Positions 9,782 through 19,522 of a stretch of 50,129 nt of DNA are shown here, in pieces. Location of the stretch: NCBI GenBank assembly GCA_030427295.1, contig JAUHWS010000005.1, positions 1 to 50,129 of the forward strand, in the 5' to 3' direction. The notes below the pieces were generated by a model that was not told the DNA's origin, ran no database searches, and saw only the letters and a list, made by a program, of their open reading frames with translations. Every line of letters begins with the position of its first letter. Within the stretch, counting starts at the first letter, position 1. Made by a program: the position numbers and the translations under genes. Source of the stretch: a bacterium. Lineage in GTDB: Bacteria; Patescibacteriota; Gracilibacteria; UM-FILTER-43-11.

Positions 9782-10564
9782 ATGAACAAAAATCTATCCA
9801 TTTGTGTGATTGGTGCTGGTCATCTTGGAATGAGCATTTTAAATCAATTACATAAAAGAGGGCATAAGGTGCTTTGGGCAACTAGAAGAAGTCATGAGCG
9901 CCTTTCAGAAATTCGACAATTGGTACCTGGTATTAACGTAACCACAGACAATCTTTTGGCTATTAAATCATCTGAGGTAATCATTGTTGCGACGAAAGAG
10001 CATAATTTTTTAGACTTTGCATCAGATTTAAAAAACAATCGATCTGGGAAATTTATTATCAGTATGGGGCCAACTTATAGTTTAAAAAAGTTGGGTTCTA
10101 TTTTTGGTTCAGGGAATGCTCGCCTTGTCCCACCGATCGACCCTTTAGAAGATGTTCTGTGTTACAGTCTTGATGAGCATTGTGGGGCTCGGGAAAAAGA
10201 AATAATTCAATATATATTTAAAGGTACTTTATGTCAGATTCAAGATTTCCAAATGCCTATGGCTACTAGTTATGTTCTTTTTAGAGTTTTGCTCAATTCC
10301 TTTTTTGAGCCATTGCAAAATGCTGGAAAAAAGGTTGGCTTCGATGAAGAATTTATTCAGCGTATTGTTGGGAAGATGCTTATTTCTGCAGGTCAGGAGA
10401 TTGAATTGGGAATAAGTTCTAGACAAAGACTTGAGCAAGCGAGTGGAGGTTTTAATGAGAAGAGCTTTACATTGAATTTGTATAATGATCTCAAGCCTCT
10501 TCAAAATCAGTTTGAAAAACTCTTTAATCAAACTTATTCTCAGTTAAAGAACTTAGAACAATAA
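9782..10564 (+). CDS. pyrroline-5-carboxylate reductase-like (ProC fold) NAD(P)-binding protein
   Basis: 'ICVIGAGHLGMSILNQLHKRGHKVLWATRR' Rossmann motif; 'LEQASGGFNEKSF' resembles the ProC C-terminal region. Confidence 0.7.
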   Translation: MNKNLSICVIGAGHLGMSILNQLHKRGHKVLWATRRSHERLSEIRQLVPGINVTTDNLLAIKSSEVIIVATKEHNFLDFASDLKNNRSGKFIISMGPTYSLKKLGSIFGSGNARLVPPIDPLEDVLCYSLDEHCGAREKEIIQYIFKGTLCQIQDFQMPMATSYVLFRVLLNSFFEPLQNAGKKVGFDEEFIQRIVGKMLISAGQEIELGISSRQRLEQASGGFNEKSFTLNLYNDLKPLQNQFEKLFNQTYSQLKNLEQ

Positions 10565-10569
10565 ATTTT

Positions 10570-12204
10570 ATGAAAACCTGCTCGCAATGTCAATCATCGT
10601 TTGAGGTGAGGGAGGAGGATCGAGCGTTTTATCAGCGTATGGATGTTCAAGAACCTACTTTGTGTTCCAATTGCAGGCAGCGTCGGCGGGCGATGTTTAG
10701 AAATGAGTTGAATTTTTATCGTCGGAGGTGTGATTTTTCGGGGGCTGATCTGATTTCGATGTATCGTCCAGAAATCCCTGTTACGGTTTACTCGCCAAAA
10801 GTTTGGTGGTCAGATCAGTGGAATCCCATGGATTATGGGGTTGATTTTGATTTTTCAAAATCCTTTTTTGAACAATTTCAAGCTTTGAGAAAGCGAGTGC
10901 CTCGTCTTTCACTTTATGGAAAAAACAATGAAAATAGTGATTACACGAACCATACGGACCATGCGAAAAATTGTTACATGTGTGCTGATGTGGGCTTTTC
11001 GGAAGACTGTTTCTATTCTAAATGGATTATCGATTGTCGAGATTTAGTAGATTCCTATCAGTTAGAAAAATCGGAACGTTGTTATGGCTCTTTTTACTCG
11101 GTGGGTGCCTACGATTCTAAGTTTATTTACCTGGCTGATAACAGTCAAAATGCTGATTTTCTTTACAATTGTAAGTCTGTTAAAAATGCTTTGATGTGTT
11201 GGAATTTGAGGCAAAAAGAGTACTACATTGAAAATAAATCTTACTCTAAAGAGGCTTATTTAAAAGCTTTGGAATCTTATGACACTGGTTCTTACAAAAA
11301 GTTAGAATCCTACAAAGATCGCTATGCTAGCTTGGTTCGCCAGGCGATTCGTAAGCCTGCTGAAATCATTAATTCGGAAAATTGTACGGGTGATTATGTT
11401 TATCATTCTAAAAATGTTTATGACTCATTTGGTGTGATTGAGTCTCAAGATTCTCGCTATTGCTATGATTCAGGTCATTTAAAAGATTGTTATGACACTT
11501 ACGAGTCGGCTTTTGATTGTGAACTTCAGTACGAATCCTATGCTTGTAATCGAGGTAAATTTTTGATGGGTTGTATGGTTTGCTACGACGTGAGTGACCT
11601 TTTTTATTCTGAAATGTGCCACAATTCATCCGATTTATTTGGTTGCATCGGTTTGCGTTATAAAAAATATTGCATCCTTAATAAACAATACTCTAAAGAA
11701 GCATATGAGGCCTTGCTTCCTAAAATCATTGCGCACTTGAAGCAAACAGGGGAGTGGGGTGAATTCTTTCCCAATGAAATGACTTTTTTTGCTTACAATG
11801 AATCTGCTGCGCCTGAGTTTTTTCCGATGACGCAGGAGGCCGTTTTGGGTATGGGTTGGCAGTGGTATGAGGACGAAAAGGAATATCAATTACAGACGTA
11901 TCAAATTCCCGATCATATTAATGAGGTTTCAGATTCGATTGTTAATGAGGTGTTAGCCTGTGAAAAATGTGACAAGAATTATCGCATCATCACGAAAGAG
12001 CTCCAATTTTACCAATCAAACAATTTGCCTATTCCAAGAAGTTGTCCGCTTTGTCGTTATCACGAACGCTTGCAGTGGCGCAATCCTTACCAACTCTTCA
12101 ATCGCCACTGTGCCAAATGTTCGGCAGAAATCCAGACGAGCTATGCGCCTGATCGCCCCGAGACGGTGTATTGTGAATCGTGTTATTTGAAGGAAGTTTA
12201 TTAA
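10570..12204 (+). CDS. array paralog P2
   Basis: MKTCSQCQSSFEVREEDR...YCILNKQYSKEAYE...YCESCYLKEVY. Confidence 0.9.
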   Translation: MKTCSQCQSSFEVREEDRAFYQRMDVQEPTLCSNCRQRRRAMFRNELNFYRRRCDFSGADLISMYRPEIPVTVYSPKVWWSDQWNPMDYGVDFDFSKSFFEQFQALRKRVPRLSLYGKNNENSDYTNHTDHAKNCYMCADVGFSEDCFYSKWIIDCRDLVDSYQLEKSERCYGSFYSVGAYDSKFIYLADNSQNADFLYNCKSVKNALMCWNLRQKEYYIENKSYSKEAYLKALESYDTGSYKKLESYKDRYASLVRQAIRKPAEIINSENCTGDYVYHSKNVYDSFGVIESQDSRYCYDSGHLKDCYDTYESAFDCELQYESYACNRGKFLMGCMVCYDVSDLFYSEMCHNSSDLFGCIGLRYKKYCILNKQYSKEAYEALLPKIIAHLKQTGEWGEFFPNEMTFFAYNESAAPEFFPMTQEAVLGMGWQWYEDEKEYQLQTYQIPDHINEVSDSIVNEVLACEKCDKNYRIITKELQFYQSNNLPIPRSCPLCRYHERLQWRNPYQLFNRHCAKCSAEIQTSYAPDRPETVYCESCYLKEVY

Positions 12205-12245
12205 CTTAATTACGAGTTGCTAATTACGAGTTACGAATGTGGTTA

Positions 12246-12346
12246 TCAGAATAGCAGCGTTTTGGCATCCACAATAGATCCACACGAAGTTGGACCCTCG
12301 ATAGACCCTCAAAAGACCTTCCATAGGCTCTCCACAGAAAAACCGT
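12246..12346. repeat. CTATTGTGG/CCACRATAGA hairpin repeat family, copy downstream of P2
   Basis: ccacaatagatccac...gatagaccctcaaaagacctt; similar to copies at 21.2, 23.2, 30.8 and 36.4 kb. Confidence 0.6.
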
Positions 12347-12407
12347 AACAAATCAATGCTATACTCGTTTTAAATCATAGATATCTTTATCATTAATCCA
12401 TTTTATT

Positions 12408-14051
12408 ATGGTTAAACAGAATCTTTTTAGCCGCTTGTCGTCTTGGCTGCCTGGGGCAGTATTGGCGTTTGCGGCGGCTTTGGCTTTTATGCCTAACGCA
12501 CTTGCTGCTCCAACCCTCAATTATACTGAAAAAATCCCTGAGCTTTTTAAGGTGTATGAGGGGGGTGATTACGCGATGAATATTGAACTGACTGAATTCG
12601 CTGATGATACGACGGTAGAAGTTTTTATAGAGGGCCCCGTTGATGATCCTGAAAGCAGTAAGTATAAAATTGGTGAATTTGAGTACACTCAAGATGGTGT
12701 TCATGAATTCACGTGGGATGGAACTGTCGATGGCGATTATTTATTGCCGGGTGACTATTTGGTGACGGTTTCTGGAGAAGATTTGCAAAACAATCCTCTT
12801 GGCCCCTTGGATGGTTCTTTTGAAATGACTGAGGAAACTAACATGACGGTTATTACGCCTCAACCCGATGATGTTCCTGCTGACTTTGCTAGTTTTGAGT
12901 ACGAATTGGAGACAGCAGTGGGTGCTTGTATTGTTTTTGAGGTGGATGGGGCTGTAGAAAAAACAGAGGGTCCTTTGAGTAGTGGTACTTATTCGTTCAA
13001 TTGGGGTTCTCCAGGTGAATATGAGTGGTCTTTTATAGCTGATCCTCAGTATTGTGATGGTGATGCCCCTGCTTCGACTGAAGAATTGGCTTCTGGCAAG
13101 CTTGTTGTTCTTGATGGCGAAGATGAAATCATCCAAGCGCCTACACTTGGTTTTACAGAAATGCTTGAAGCGACCTATGTCTTGGATTCAGGGAATTATT
13201 CGGTTGAAGTTGGCTTAGAAAATTTTGACTCCAATACTACTGTTGAAATGACTTTGACAGGTCCAAAGGAGGGAAATGAACAGAGTTTTGTAGCGGATAC
13301 CTATCTTTATCAAGACAATGGAACTCATACGTTTTTATGGAATGGGGAAGATGAAAAAGGCCTTCCCGAACCAGGTGAATATACAGTGACTTTTCAAGGA
13401 ATGTATGGTCAAGATCAAATGACCAATAAACTTGAATACGTTCTTTCTGTTGAAGAAAAAACTGTAGAACCTCCTGTTGAAGAAGAATTTTGTGGGGGTT
13501 TCACCGACTTGCCTGGAGATTATGTTTACTGTGATGCTGTCAAAAAAGTGAAGGCTGCTGGCTTGATGACAGGGCAAGATGATGGAACAGGTGCCTTTGA
13601 TATTGGCCCTTTGAATCGGGCTGAAGCGGTTCAAATTTATGCTCGTTTGGATGCGAATTATGATGAAGTTAATGAGGTTTGTGAAGTGATTTTCCCCGAT
13701 GTGGTTTGTGATATTTGGTATGGTCCGCTGGTCTATTATAGTCATGAACAAGGGTACGTGACCGGTTATGAGGCACCGGATCCTAAGGCGGGTATGTTTG
13801 GCCCTGGGGATGATCAAATTCAGCCTCAAGGTTTTGTTTTGCTCTCTCGGGTTTTGGACGTGGATTACCCCCATCAACAAGCGTCCTTCGGAGGTAAAAT
13901 TTCTGGTTCTGAATGGTATAGTGGGGCTTATGCCTGGGCCGAAATGCTAGAGCTTTTGCCTGCTGATGAGATCGACTTGAATAGCTCATTTACTCGCGAG
14001 GATATGGCTCGCGTGTTGGCTAAGTTGATTGATATGAATTTGATTCAATAG
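12408..14051 (+). CDS. secreted protein with FlgD-like Ig repeats and C-terminal SLH-like domains
   Basis: Signal peptide; 'HEFTWDGTVDGDYLLPGDYLVTV' repeats; 'CGGFTDLPGDYVYCDAVKKVKAAGLMTGQDDGTGAFDIGPLNRAEAVQI' SLH-like. Confidence 0.7.
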   Translation: MVKQNLFSRLSSWLPGAVLAFAAALAFMPNALAAPTLNYTEKIPELFKVYEGGDYAMNIELTEFADDTTVEVFIEGPVDDPESSKYKIGEFEYTQDGVHEFTWDGTVDGDYLLPGDYLVTVSGEDLQNNPLGPLDGSFEMTEETNMTVITPQPDDVPADFASFEYELETAVGACIVFEVDGAVEKTEGPLSSGTYSFNWGSPGEYEWSFIADPQYCDGDAPASTEELASGKLVVLDGEDEIIQAPTLGFTEMLEATYVLDSGNYSVEVGLENFDSNTTVEMTLTGPKEGNEQSFVADTYLYQDNGTHTFLWNGEDEKGLPEPGEYTVTFQGMYGQDQMTNKLEYVLSVEEKTVEPPVEEEFCGGFTDLPGDYVYCDAVKKVKAAGLMTGQDDGTGAFDIGPLNRAEAVQIYARLDANYDEVNEVCEVIFPDVVCDIWYGPLVYYSHEQGYVTGYEAPDPKAGMFGPGDDQIQPQGFVLLSRVLDVDYPHQQASFGGKISGSEWYSGAYAWAEMLELLPADEIDLNSSFTREDMARVLAKLIDMNLIQ

Positions 14052-14090
14052 TTTTTTGTTGGATTGTTGTTTTAATTTTTTGCCCAACCT

Positions 14091-14118
14091 GAAGGCGAGG
14101 TTCCGGAACCTCGCCTTC
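14091..14118. repeat. 28-bp REP-like perfect palindrome (core TTCCGGAA)
   Basis: GAAGGCGAGGTTCCGGAACCTCGCCTTC. Confidence 0.9.
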
Positions 14119-14461
14119 TTTGGAAATGAAAATGGTAGGTTATCACGCTTGGACTTGATCCAAGAGTCGTCTGTATTTGGAGTCTCTGGATTCAGACGAT
14201 TCCCCCGCCGTGGCGGGGGAATGATAACAGTCACTTAGGTATATACTTTGGATTGAGGTGGGTATATACTTTCTTAGAGCTGGTAGCTATTAGCTGTTAG
14301 CTGGTAGACTAGTCGGTATTTGGAATAACTTAAATTAGCTCTTACTTAAGATAAATAGAGAATTTTACTAACTGAATTTAACTCCCAGCTACAAGCTCCT
14401 AGCTTCCAGCTTTTTTTGGAGGGTAGGTATATAGTTGAAGAGAGGGTTAGTATATACTTTA
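14091..14461. repeat. composite repeat copy 2 (REP + cloverleaf-like hairpins + GTATATAC-bounded unit)
   Basis: REP palindrome, CTTGGAC..ATCCAAG, GTCGTCTG..CAGACGAT and ATTCCCCCGCC..GGCGGGGGAAT stems, then two GTATATA pairs. Confidence 0.7.
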
Positions 14462-14503
14462 TTCACGCTATCCTCAATTTCACTCCTCTGTTAGAATCTT
14501 TAC

Positions 14504-16174
14504 ATGAAGACATGCGCTCAATGCCAATCATCGTTTGAGGTGACGGAGGGGGATCGTCAGTTTTATGATCGGATTAGTCCTGTTTTTGGAGGTCAAACGT
14601 ATCCTATTCCGGAGCCGACCCTTTGTCCCCAGTGTCGGATGCGACGGCGGATGGTTTGGCGTTCGGAGTTGCATCTTTTTAAGCATAAGAGTGATTTTTC
14701 AGGCAAAATGATGCTTTCTTCTTTTCCTCCCGAAGCCCCTTACCGGGTCATCTCCTCCGAAGAGTTTTGGTCGGACGATTGGGATCCTTTGGCGACGGGT
14801 CGAGATTTTGATTTCAGTCGGCCTTTTTTTGATCAATTTGCAGAGTTGGTTAAGGATACTCCTTTGATCAGCTTGACGGTGATCAATAATCAAAATAGTG
14901 AGTATGTGAATAATGCGGGTTGGAATAAGGATTGTTATCTGGTGGCTGGGGCGAATCGCAATGAGAGTTGTTATTATGGGAACTTTATCAATCACTCCAA
15001 AAATATTGTCGATTCTAGTTTTGTTCGAAATTCTGAGTTTTGTTACGAGTGTATTGACTGTACGGATTCCTATAATCTGAAGTATTCAGCGAATTGTACG
15101 AATTGCAGTGATTCTTTCTTTTTGTTCAACTGCAAAAATTCTCGTCATTGTTTTGGCTCGGTGAACTTGGTGAATCGAGAGTATGTTTTCATGAATGAGC
15201 AACTCTCTAAAGAGGATTATTTTGAAAAACTAAATACACTTGATTTGGATCAGCGGAGTCGTGTTTTGGAGGCCAAGACTTACTTTAAGGAGCATCGTCT
15301 TAAATATCCCCATAAATATATGATTGGCGAGATGAATGAAGGTGTTTCAGGGAATGTGGTGTATCATTCCCGGAATGCCTTTGATTGTTATGACGCGTCT
15401 GACTTGGAAGATTGTAGGTATTGTGCCTGGTTTCACACGGGTAAAAATTGTATGGATATTTATTCGTGGGGTTATCCAAATACGGAAGAATGCTATGAAT
15501 GTTTGGAGGTAGGAGACAATAGTCGTCGTGTTTTTTTCAGTGTGACGACTCAAAATTCTGATGAGCTTTTTTATACCTTGAACTGCATGCAGTCAAATTA
15601 TCTATTTGGTTGTGTGAGCTTGAAGCGATCCAAGTATTGCATTCTCAACAAACAGTATTCCAAAGCGGAATATGAAACCCTGATTCCTAAAATTATCACT
15701 CACATGCAAGAAACGGGCGAATGGGGGGAATTTTTTCCCATGTGGGTGTCTCCTTTGGCCTATAATCAAACGATTGCGATTGACTACTTTCCTCTTAAAA
15801 AGGATGAGGTTTTGGCCTTGAGGGCTAAATGGAATGAAGGAGCGCCGATCACTTCTCCTGCGCTAACAGTTGAGATTTCAGATTCTATTCATGAGGTGGA
15901 GAATTCTATTTGTGATCAAATTTTGACTTGTGCGGAATGTCGTCGGCCTTATAAAATCATTCCTCAAGAATTCCAGTTTTATAAAACTCAGACTATTCCT
16001 GTACCCGACCGTTGTTTTCAATGTCGTCATCAATCTCGGCTCAAAGCTCGAAATCCACGCCGGTTATGGGATCGGAATTGTGCTAAGTGCTCGGCTGAAA
16101 TTCAGACTAGCTATGCGCCGTATCGACCGGAGCTGGTATACTGTGAAGCGTGTTATTTGGAGGAAGTTTATTAG
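14504..16174 (+). CDS. array paralog P3
   Basis: MKTCAQCQSSFEVTEGDR...YCILNKQYSKAEYE...YCEACYLEEVY; TGtTAGAAT 6 nt before ATG. Confidence 0.9.
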   Translation: MKTCAQCQSSFEVTEGDRQFYDRISPVFGGQTYPIPEPTLCPQCRMRRRMVWRSELHLFKHKSDFSGKMMLSSFPPEAPYRVISSEEFWSDDWDPLATGRDFDFSRPFFDQFAELVKDTPLISLTVINNQNSEYVNNAGWNKDCYLVAGANRNESCYYGNFINHSKNIVDSSFVRNSEFCYECIDCTDSYNLKYSANCTNCSDSFFLFNCKNSRHCFGSVNLVNREYVFMNEQLSKEDYFEKLNTLDLDQRSRVLEAKTYFKEHRLKYPHKYMIGEMNEGVSGNVVYHSRNAFDCYDASDLEDCRYCAWFHTGKNCMDIYSWGYPNTEECYECLEVGDNSRRVFFSVTTQNSDELFYTLNCMQSNYLFGCVSLKRSKYCILNKQYSKAEYETLIPKIITHMQETGEWGEFFPMWVSPLAYNQTIAIDYFPLKKDEVLALRAKWNEGAPITSPALTVEISDSIHEVENSICDQILTCAECRRPYKIIPQEFQFYKTQTIPVPDRCFQCRHQSRLKARNPRRLWDRNCAKCSAEIQTSYAPYRPELVYCEACYLEEVY

Positions 16175-16175
16175 A

Positions 16176-16279
16176 TACCTCCTCCAGCTCCTCCGAAGGA
16201 GGAGTGCAAAAGAACTTCATTACTTCTTTAATTTTGCACCTCCCCTTTGGGGAGGCTGGGAGAGGTCCCTAAATAACTA
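16176..16279. repeat. hairpin spacer (CTCCTCCGAAGGAGGAG + CTCCCCTTTGGGGAG), identical to 32575-32678
   Basis: Two hairpins joined by TGCAAAA...TTTTGCA; essentially identical second copy in the P9-P10 gap. Confidence 0.85.
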
Positions 16280-16282
16280 TTT

Positions 16283-17965
16283 ATGAAAACCTGCCTACAA
16301 TGTCAATCATCGTTTGAGGTGACGGAGAGGGATCGAGAGTTGCTGAAGCAAGTGAGTCCCCAGTATGGAGGCCAGACCTATTTAATTCCGGAGCCAACGT
16401 TGTGCTGGAAATGCAAGTTGCAGAATCGTTTGAGTTTTCGAAATGAGCGGAGTTTGTATCGGCGTCAGTGTGATTTTTCGGGCAAGGATATTGTTTCGAT
16501 TTACTCTCCTGATAAGCCGTACAAGGTTTATCATCAAGATATTTGGTGGTCTGATCAATGGGATCCCCTAGAATATGGTCGAGACTTTGATTTTAATCGA
16601 CCTTTTTTTGAGCAGTTTGACGAGTTGTTACACGAGGTGCCGCTGATGGCGCTTTGGTTGATCAATCCTCAAAATGCCGAGTTTAACAATGCAGGATTTG
16701 GCTTAAAGGATTCCTACATGAGTATTTGTTCTGACATGGGTGAGCAGCTTTTGTATTGTTATGGCGTGGATCATTCCAATCATGTGCTTGATTCCGCGGT
16801 GATTAAAGATAGCGAGTTGGTTTATGAATGCGTGGATGGTGAAAAACTTTATCATTGCTATTTTTCTCAGTATCTTAGCAACTGTAGTGATGTGTATTTT
16901 TCTTATGATCTGACGGGTTGTCGGCATTGTTTTGGATGCGTGAATTTAAAAAATAAAGAGTACCACATCTTCAATGAACCCGTGACAAAAGAGGAGTGGG
17001 ATCAGAAAATGGCTGAATTTAAGTTCACCTCTAAATCGATTGCAGAGAACATGAGCAAGTTGGATACCTTGAAGCAATCCCTCCCACTTCGTTCGAACAT
17101 GATCATTAATTGTGAAAATGTGGTGGGGGATAACCTGTATCATTCCAAGAACATGGAAAACTGTTATGACGCCCGTAAATCCGAGGATTGTAAGAATGTA
17201 TTTTATAGTCCTTGGGGCACTAAGCATGCTTTGGATTGTTATGCGGTGGGTGAGTTGTCTTGGGCCTATGAATTGATGGGGGGTGGGGTTGGCACCAATA
17301 AATCTGCTTTTGTGATGAATTATGCGAATGGTCCAGTTTCGACCTATTATTCCACTTACATGCTCAATGGCACCTCGGATTGTTTTGGTTCGGTAAGTTT
17401 AAAGAAGGCACGCTATTGTATTTTGAATAAACAATATTCTAAACAGGAGTACGAAGCCCTTGTTCCTAAAATAATTGAGCACATGAAAGAAACAGGGGAT
17501 TGGGGTCAGTTTTTTCCATCGTCGATGTCCTTGTTTGGATACAACGAAACCAAGGCTCAGGAATTTTTTCCCTTGAGTCGTGAACAAGCTCTTGAGAAGG
17601 ACTATTTATGGTCCGATTATGAACGTCCTCAGCCGATCGCTCAAAAGCAAATTCAGGGGTCGGACCTCCCTGATTCCATCGAATCTGTTCCGGATGACAT
17701 TTTGAATTGGGTGATTGCTTGCGAGGATTCGGGGGAGCTTTATAAAATCACGCGTTTGGAATTGAATTTGTATCGTAAGCTGGGCTTGCCGATTCCTCGA
17801 AAGGCGCCAAATTTACGCTATATGAATCGGCTCAGTCGTCGTCATCCGATTTTTTTATGGGACCGTACTTGTGATCAGTGCCATAAGAACATTAAATCAA
17901 CGTATGCTCCGGATGCTAAAGAGACAGTTTATTGTGAGAGTTGTTATTTGAAGGAGGTTTATTGA
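16283..17965 (+). CDS. array paralog P4
   Basis: MKTCLQCQSSFEVTERDR...YCILNKQYSKQEYE...YCESCYLKEVY. Confidence 0.9.
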   Translation: MKTCLQCQSSFEVTERDRELLKQVSPQYGGQTYLIPEPTLCWKCKLQNRLSFRNERSLYRRQCDFSGKDIVSIYSPDKPYKVYHQDIWWSDQWDPLEYGRDFDFNRPFFEQFDELLHEVPLMALWLINPQNAEFNNAGFGLKDSYMSICSDMGEQLLYCYGVDHSNHVLDSAVIKDSELVYECVDGEKLYHCYFSQYLSNCSDVYFSYDLTGCRHCFGCVNLKNKEYHIFNEPVTKEEWDQKMAEFKFTSKSIAENMSKLDTLKQSLPLRSNMIINCENVVGDNLYHSKNMENCYDARKSEDCKNVFYSPWGTKHALDCYAVGELSWAYELMGGGVGTNKSAFVMNYANGPVSTYYSTYMLNGTSDCFGSVSLKKARYCILNKQYSKQEYEALVPKIIEHMKETGDWGQFFPSSMSLFGYNETKAQEFFPLSREQALEKDYLWSDYERPQPIAQKQIQGSDLPDSIESVPDDILNWVIACEDSGELYKITRLELNLYRKLGLPIPRKAPNLRYMNRLSRRHPIFLWDRTCDQCHKNIKSTYAPDAKETVYCESCYLKEVY

Positions 17966-18163
17966 TCCGAATGGGTTGCGGATAGGATGCGAATGGTTTT
18001 TTTAGAGCTGTTAGCTGCTAGCTATTAGCTGTTAGATTGATCGGTATTTTAGAATTACTTCATTCCCCCCCTTCACCCCCTCCTCATATGAGGAGGGGGA
18101 AGGATTTGAGCTTGAGACAAGGTGGTAAGGAGGAGGTCCTGAATAAAAGTTGAAATGATCCCT

Positions 18164-18191
18164 GAAGGCGAGGAAACGTTTCCTCGCCTTC
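18164..18191. repeat. 28-bp REP-like perfect palindrome (core AAACGTTT)
   Basis: GAAGGCGAGGAAACGTTTCCTCGCCTTC. Confidence 0.9.
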
Positions 18192-18580
18192 ATTGAAAAA
18201 TAAGAAAACGGTTGTCACTCTTGGATCAAGCCTGCCTGGCGGCAGGCAGGCTTGATCCAAGAGTCGTCTGTATTCGGAGAAACAGTATTGAGACGATTCC
18301 ATGGTCAAGCCATGGAATGACAATTGTGTACTTAGGTATATACTTCGAGTTAGGGTGAGTATATACTTTATTCTTAGTTACGAATTACTAATTACGAATT
18401 ACGAGTTTATTTTTTGAGCGTTTAGCGGTCAGCGTATAGCGTTTAGCTCTATTCTAAGATCTATTTTAGCTAGTCGCTATTCGCTACTCGCTTATCGCTT
18501 GTTGAAAAAGGTATTGAGATGGTGCCCAGCATTTCACAGAGGATAGGTATATAGTTGGGGAGAGGATGAGTATATACTTC
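18164..18580. repeat. composite repeat copy 3
   Basis: REP + cttggatcaagcctgcctggcggcaggcaggcttgatccaag + ATTCCATGG..CCATGGAAT + GTATATA pairs + TAGCG arms. Confidence 0.75.
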
Positions 18581-19376
18581 ACCGTGCTACGAAGGCGGTG
18601 GCGCCAAGCCAGGCAAGGTCAAAAAAGGATTTCATGCTTTCGGCGAAGGTGGGGCTTTCGAGGATGAGTCCGATCAGTTCATCTTTATTGAGAGAGATAA
18701 TGCCCACTTTGTTTCCGTAGATGGCGATTTCGTTTTGGAAGTTGAATTCTTTGGGGTTGACCATCAAAATTTCCAATAAGTTGGGATCATATTGTTTGGG
18801 ATAATAAGCATCGATCATGTCGACCCCTTCTTCGGTGGCGGGTGCGATGTAGCGGGTTTTGATTCTATATTTTACTTTTTTTTGACAAAATTGACGAAAA
18901 TAGTTGGGGAAGAGTTCACTTAGACCTTTTAAACTGGTGTAACCCAATACTTCGTCTTTTGTTTTTAGGATGTCCTCAAAAATACTTTTGACGCCTTCTT
19001 CTCCTTCGTAAAATCGAATTTTGGGTTTGGAAGCCATGGTGCTGGCCATGGCGAGGAGTTGCGGGATGAGGTCATTGGCCCGTTGTACTTTTTCTTCGGC
19101 CATTTGCTTGAAACGTTTGGGGTCTTCGGCGGTAAAGTGGAGTACTTTTCCCCTTCGGTAAGAACTCACTAGTCCCTTTTTAACGAGATTGTCTAGAGTG
19201 TGATAGCAAGAGGATCGATTGACTTTGGCTCGCCGGGCAATGGCGCTTACGAACGCGTTGCCCAGCTCTAAAACAGACAAGTATACTTTCGCTTCTTCTT
19301 TGGTTAATCCTAAATTTGTAAGCTCCTCATTAACGATCATTTTTTGAGTTGAGTTATTGTTGTTGAATGGATTCAA
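18579..19376 (-). CDS. TrmB-like HTH transcriptional regulator (1)
   Basis: 'LTNLGLTKEEAKVYLSVLELGNAFVSAIARRAKVNRSSCYHTLDNLVKKGLVSSYRRGKVLHFTAEDP' winged HTH; 'KIRFYEGEEGVKSIFEDIL'. Confidence 0.85.
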   Translation of the reverse strand: MNPFNNNNSTQKMIVNEELTNLGLTKEEAKVYLSVLELGNAFVSAIARRAKVNRSSCYHTLDNLVKKGLVSSYRRGKVLHFTAEDPKRFKQMAEEKVQRANDLIPQLLAMASTMASKPKIRFYEGEEGVKSIFEDILKTKDEVLGYTSLKGLSELFPNYFRQFCQKKVKYRIKTRYIAPATEEGVDMIDAYYPKQYDPNLLEILMVNPKEFNFQNEIAIYGNKVGIISLNKDELIGLILESPTFAESMKSFFDLAWLGATAFVAR

Positions 19377-19522
19377 CAGATATTATATCATAATCCTTAA
19401 ATGGCTTAAATTAAATATATAATTGGTATTATAGGACCCTTTTATTGTCGAATTAATTGGACAAAAACTTGACGGCCCGCTGGCGAACTGATAGCTTATT
19501 AGTTTAGACTTAAAATCTTAAA

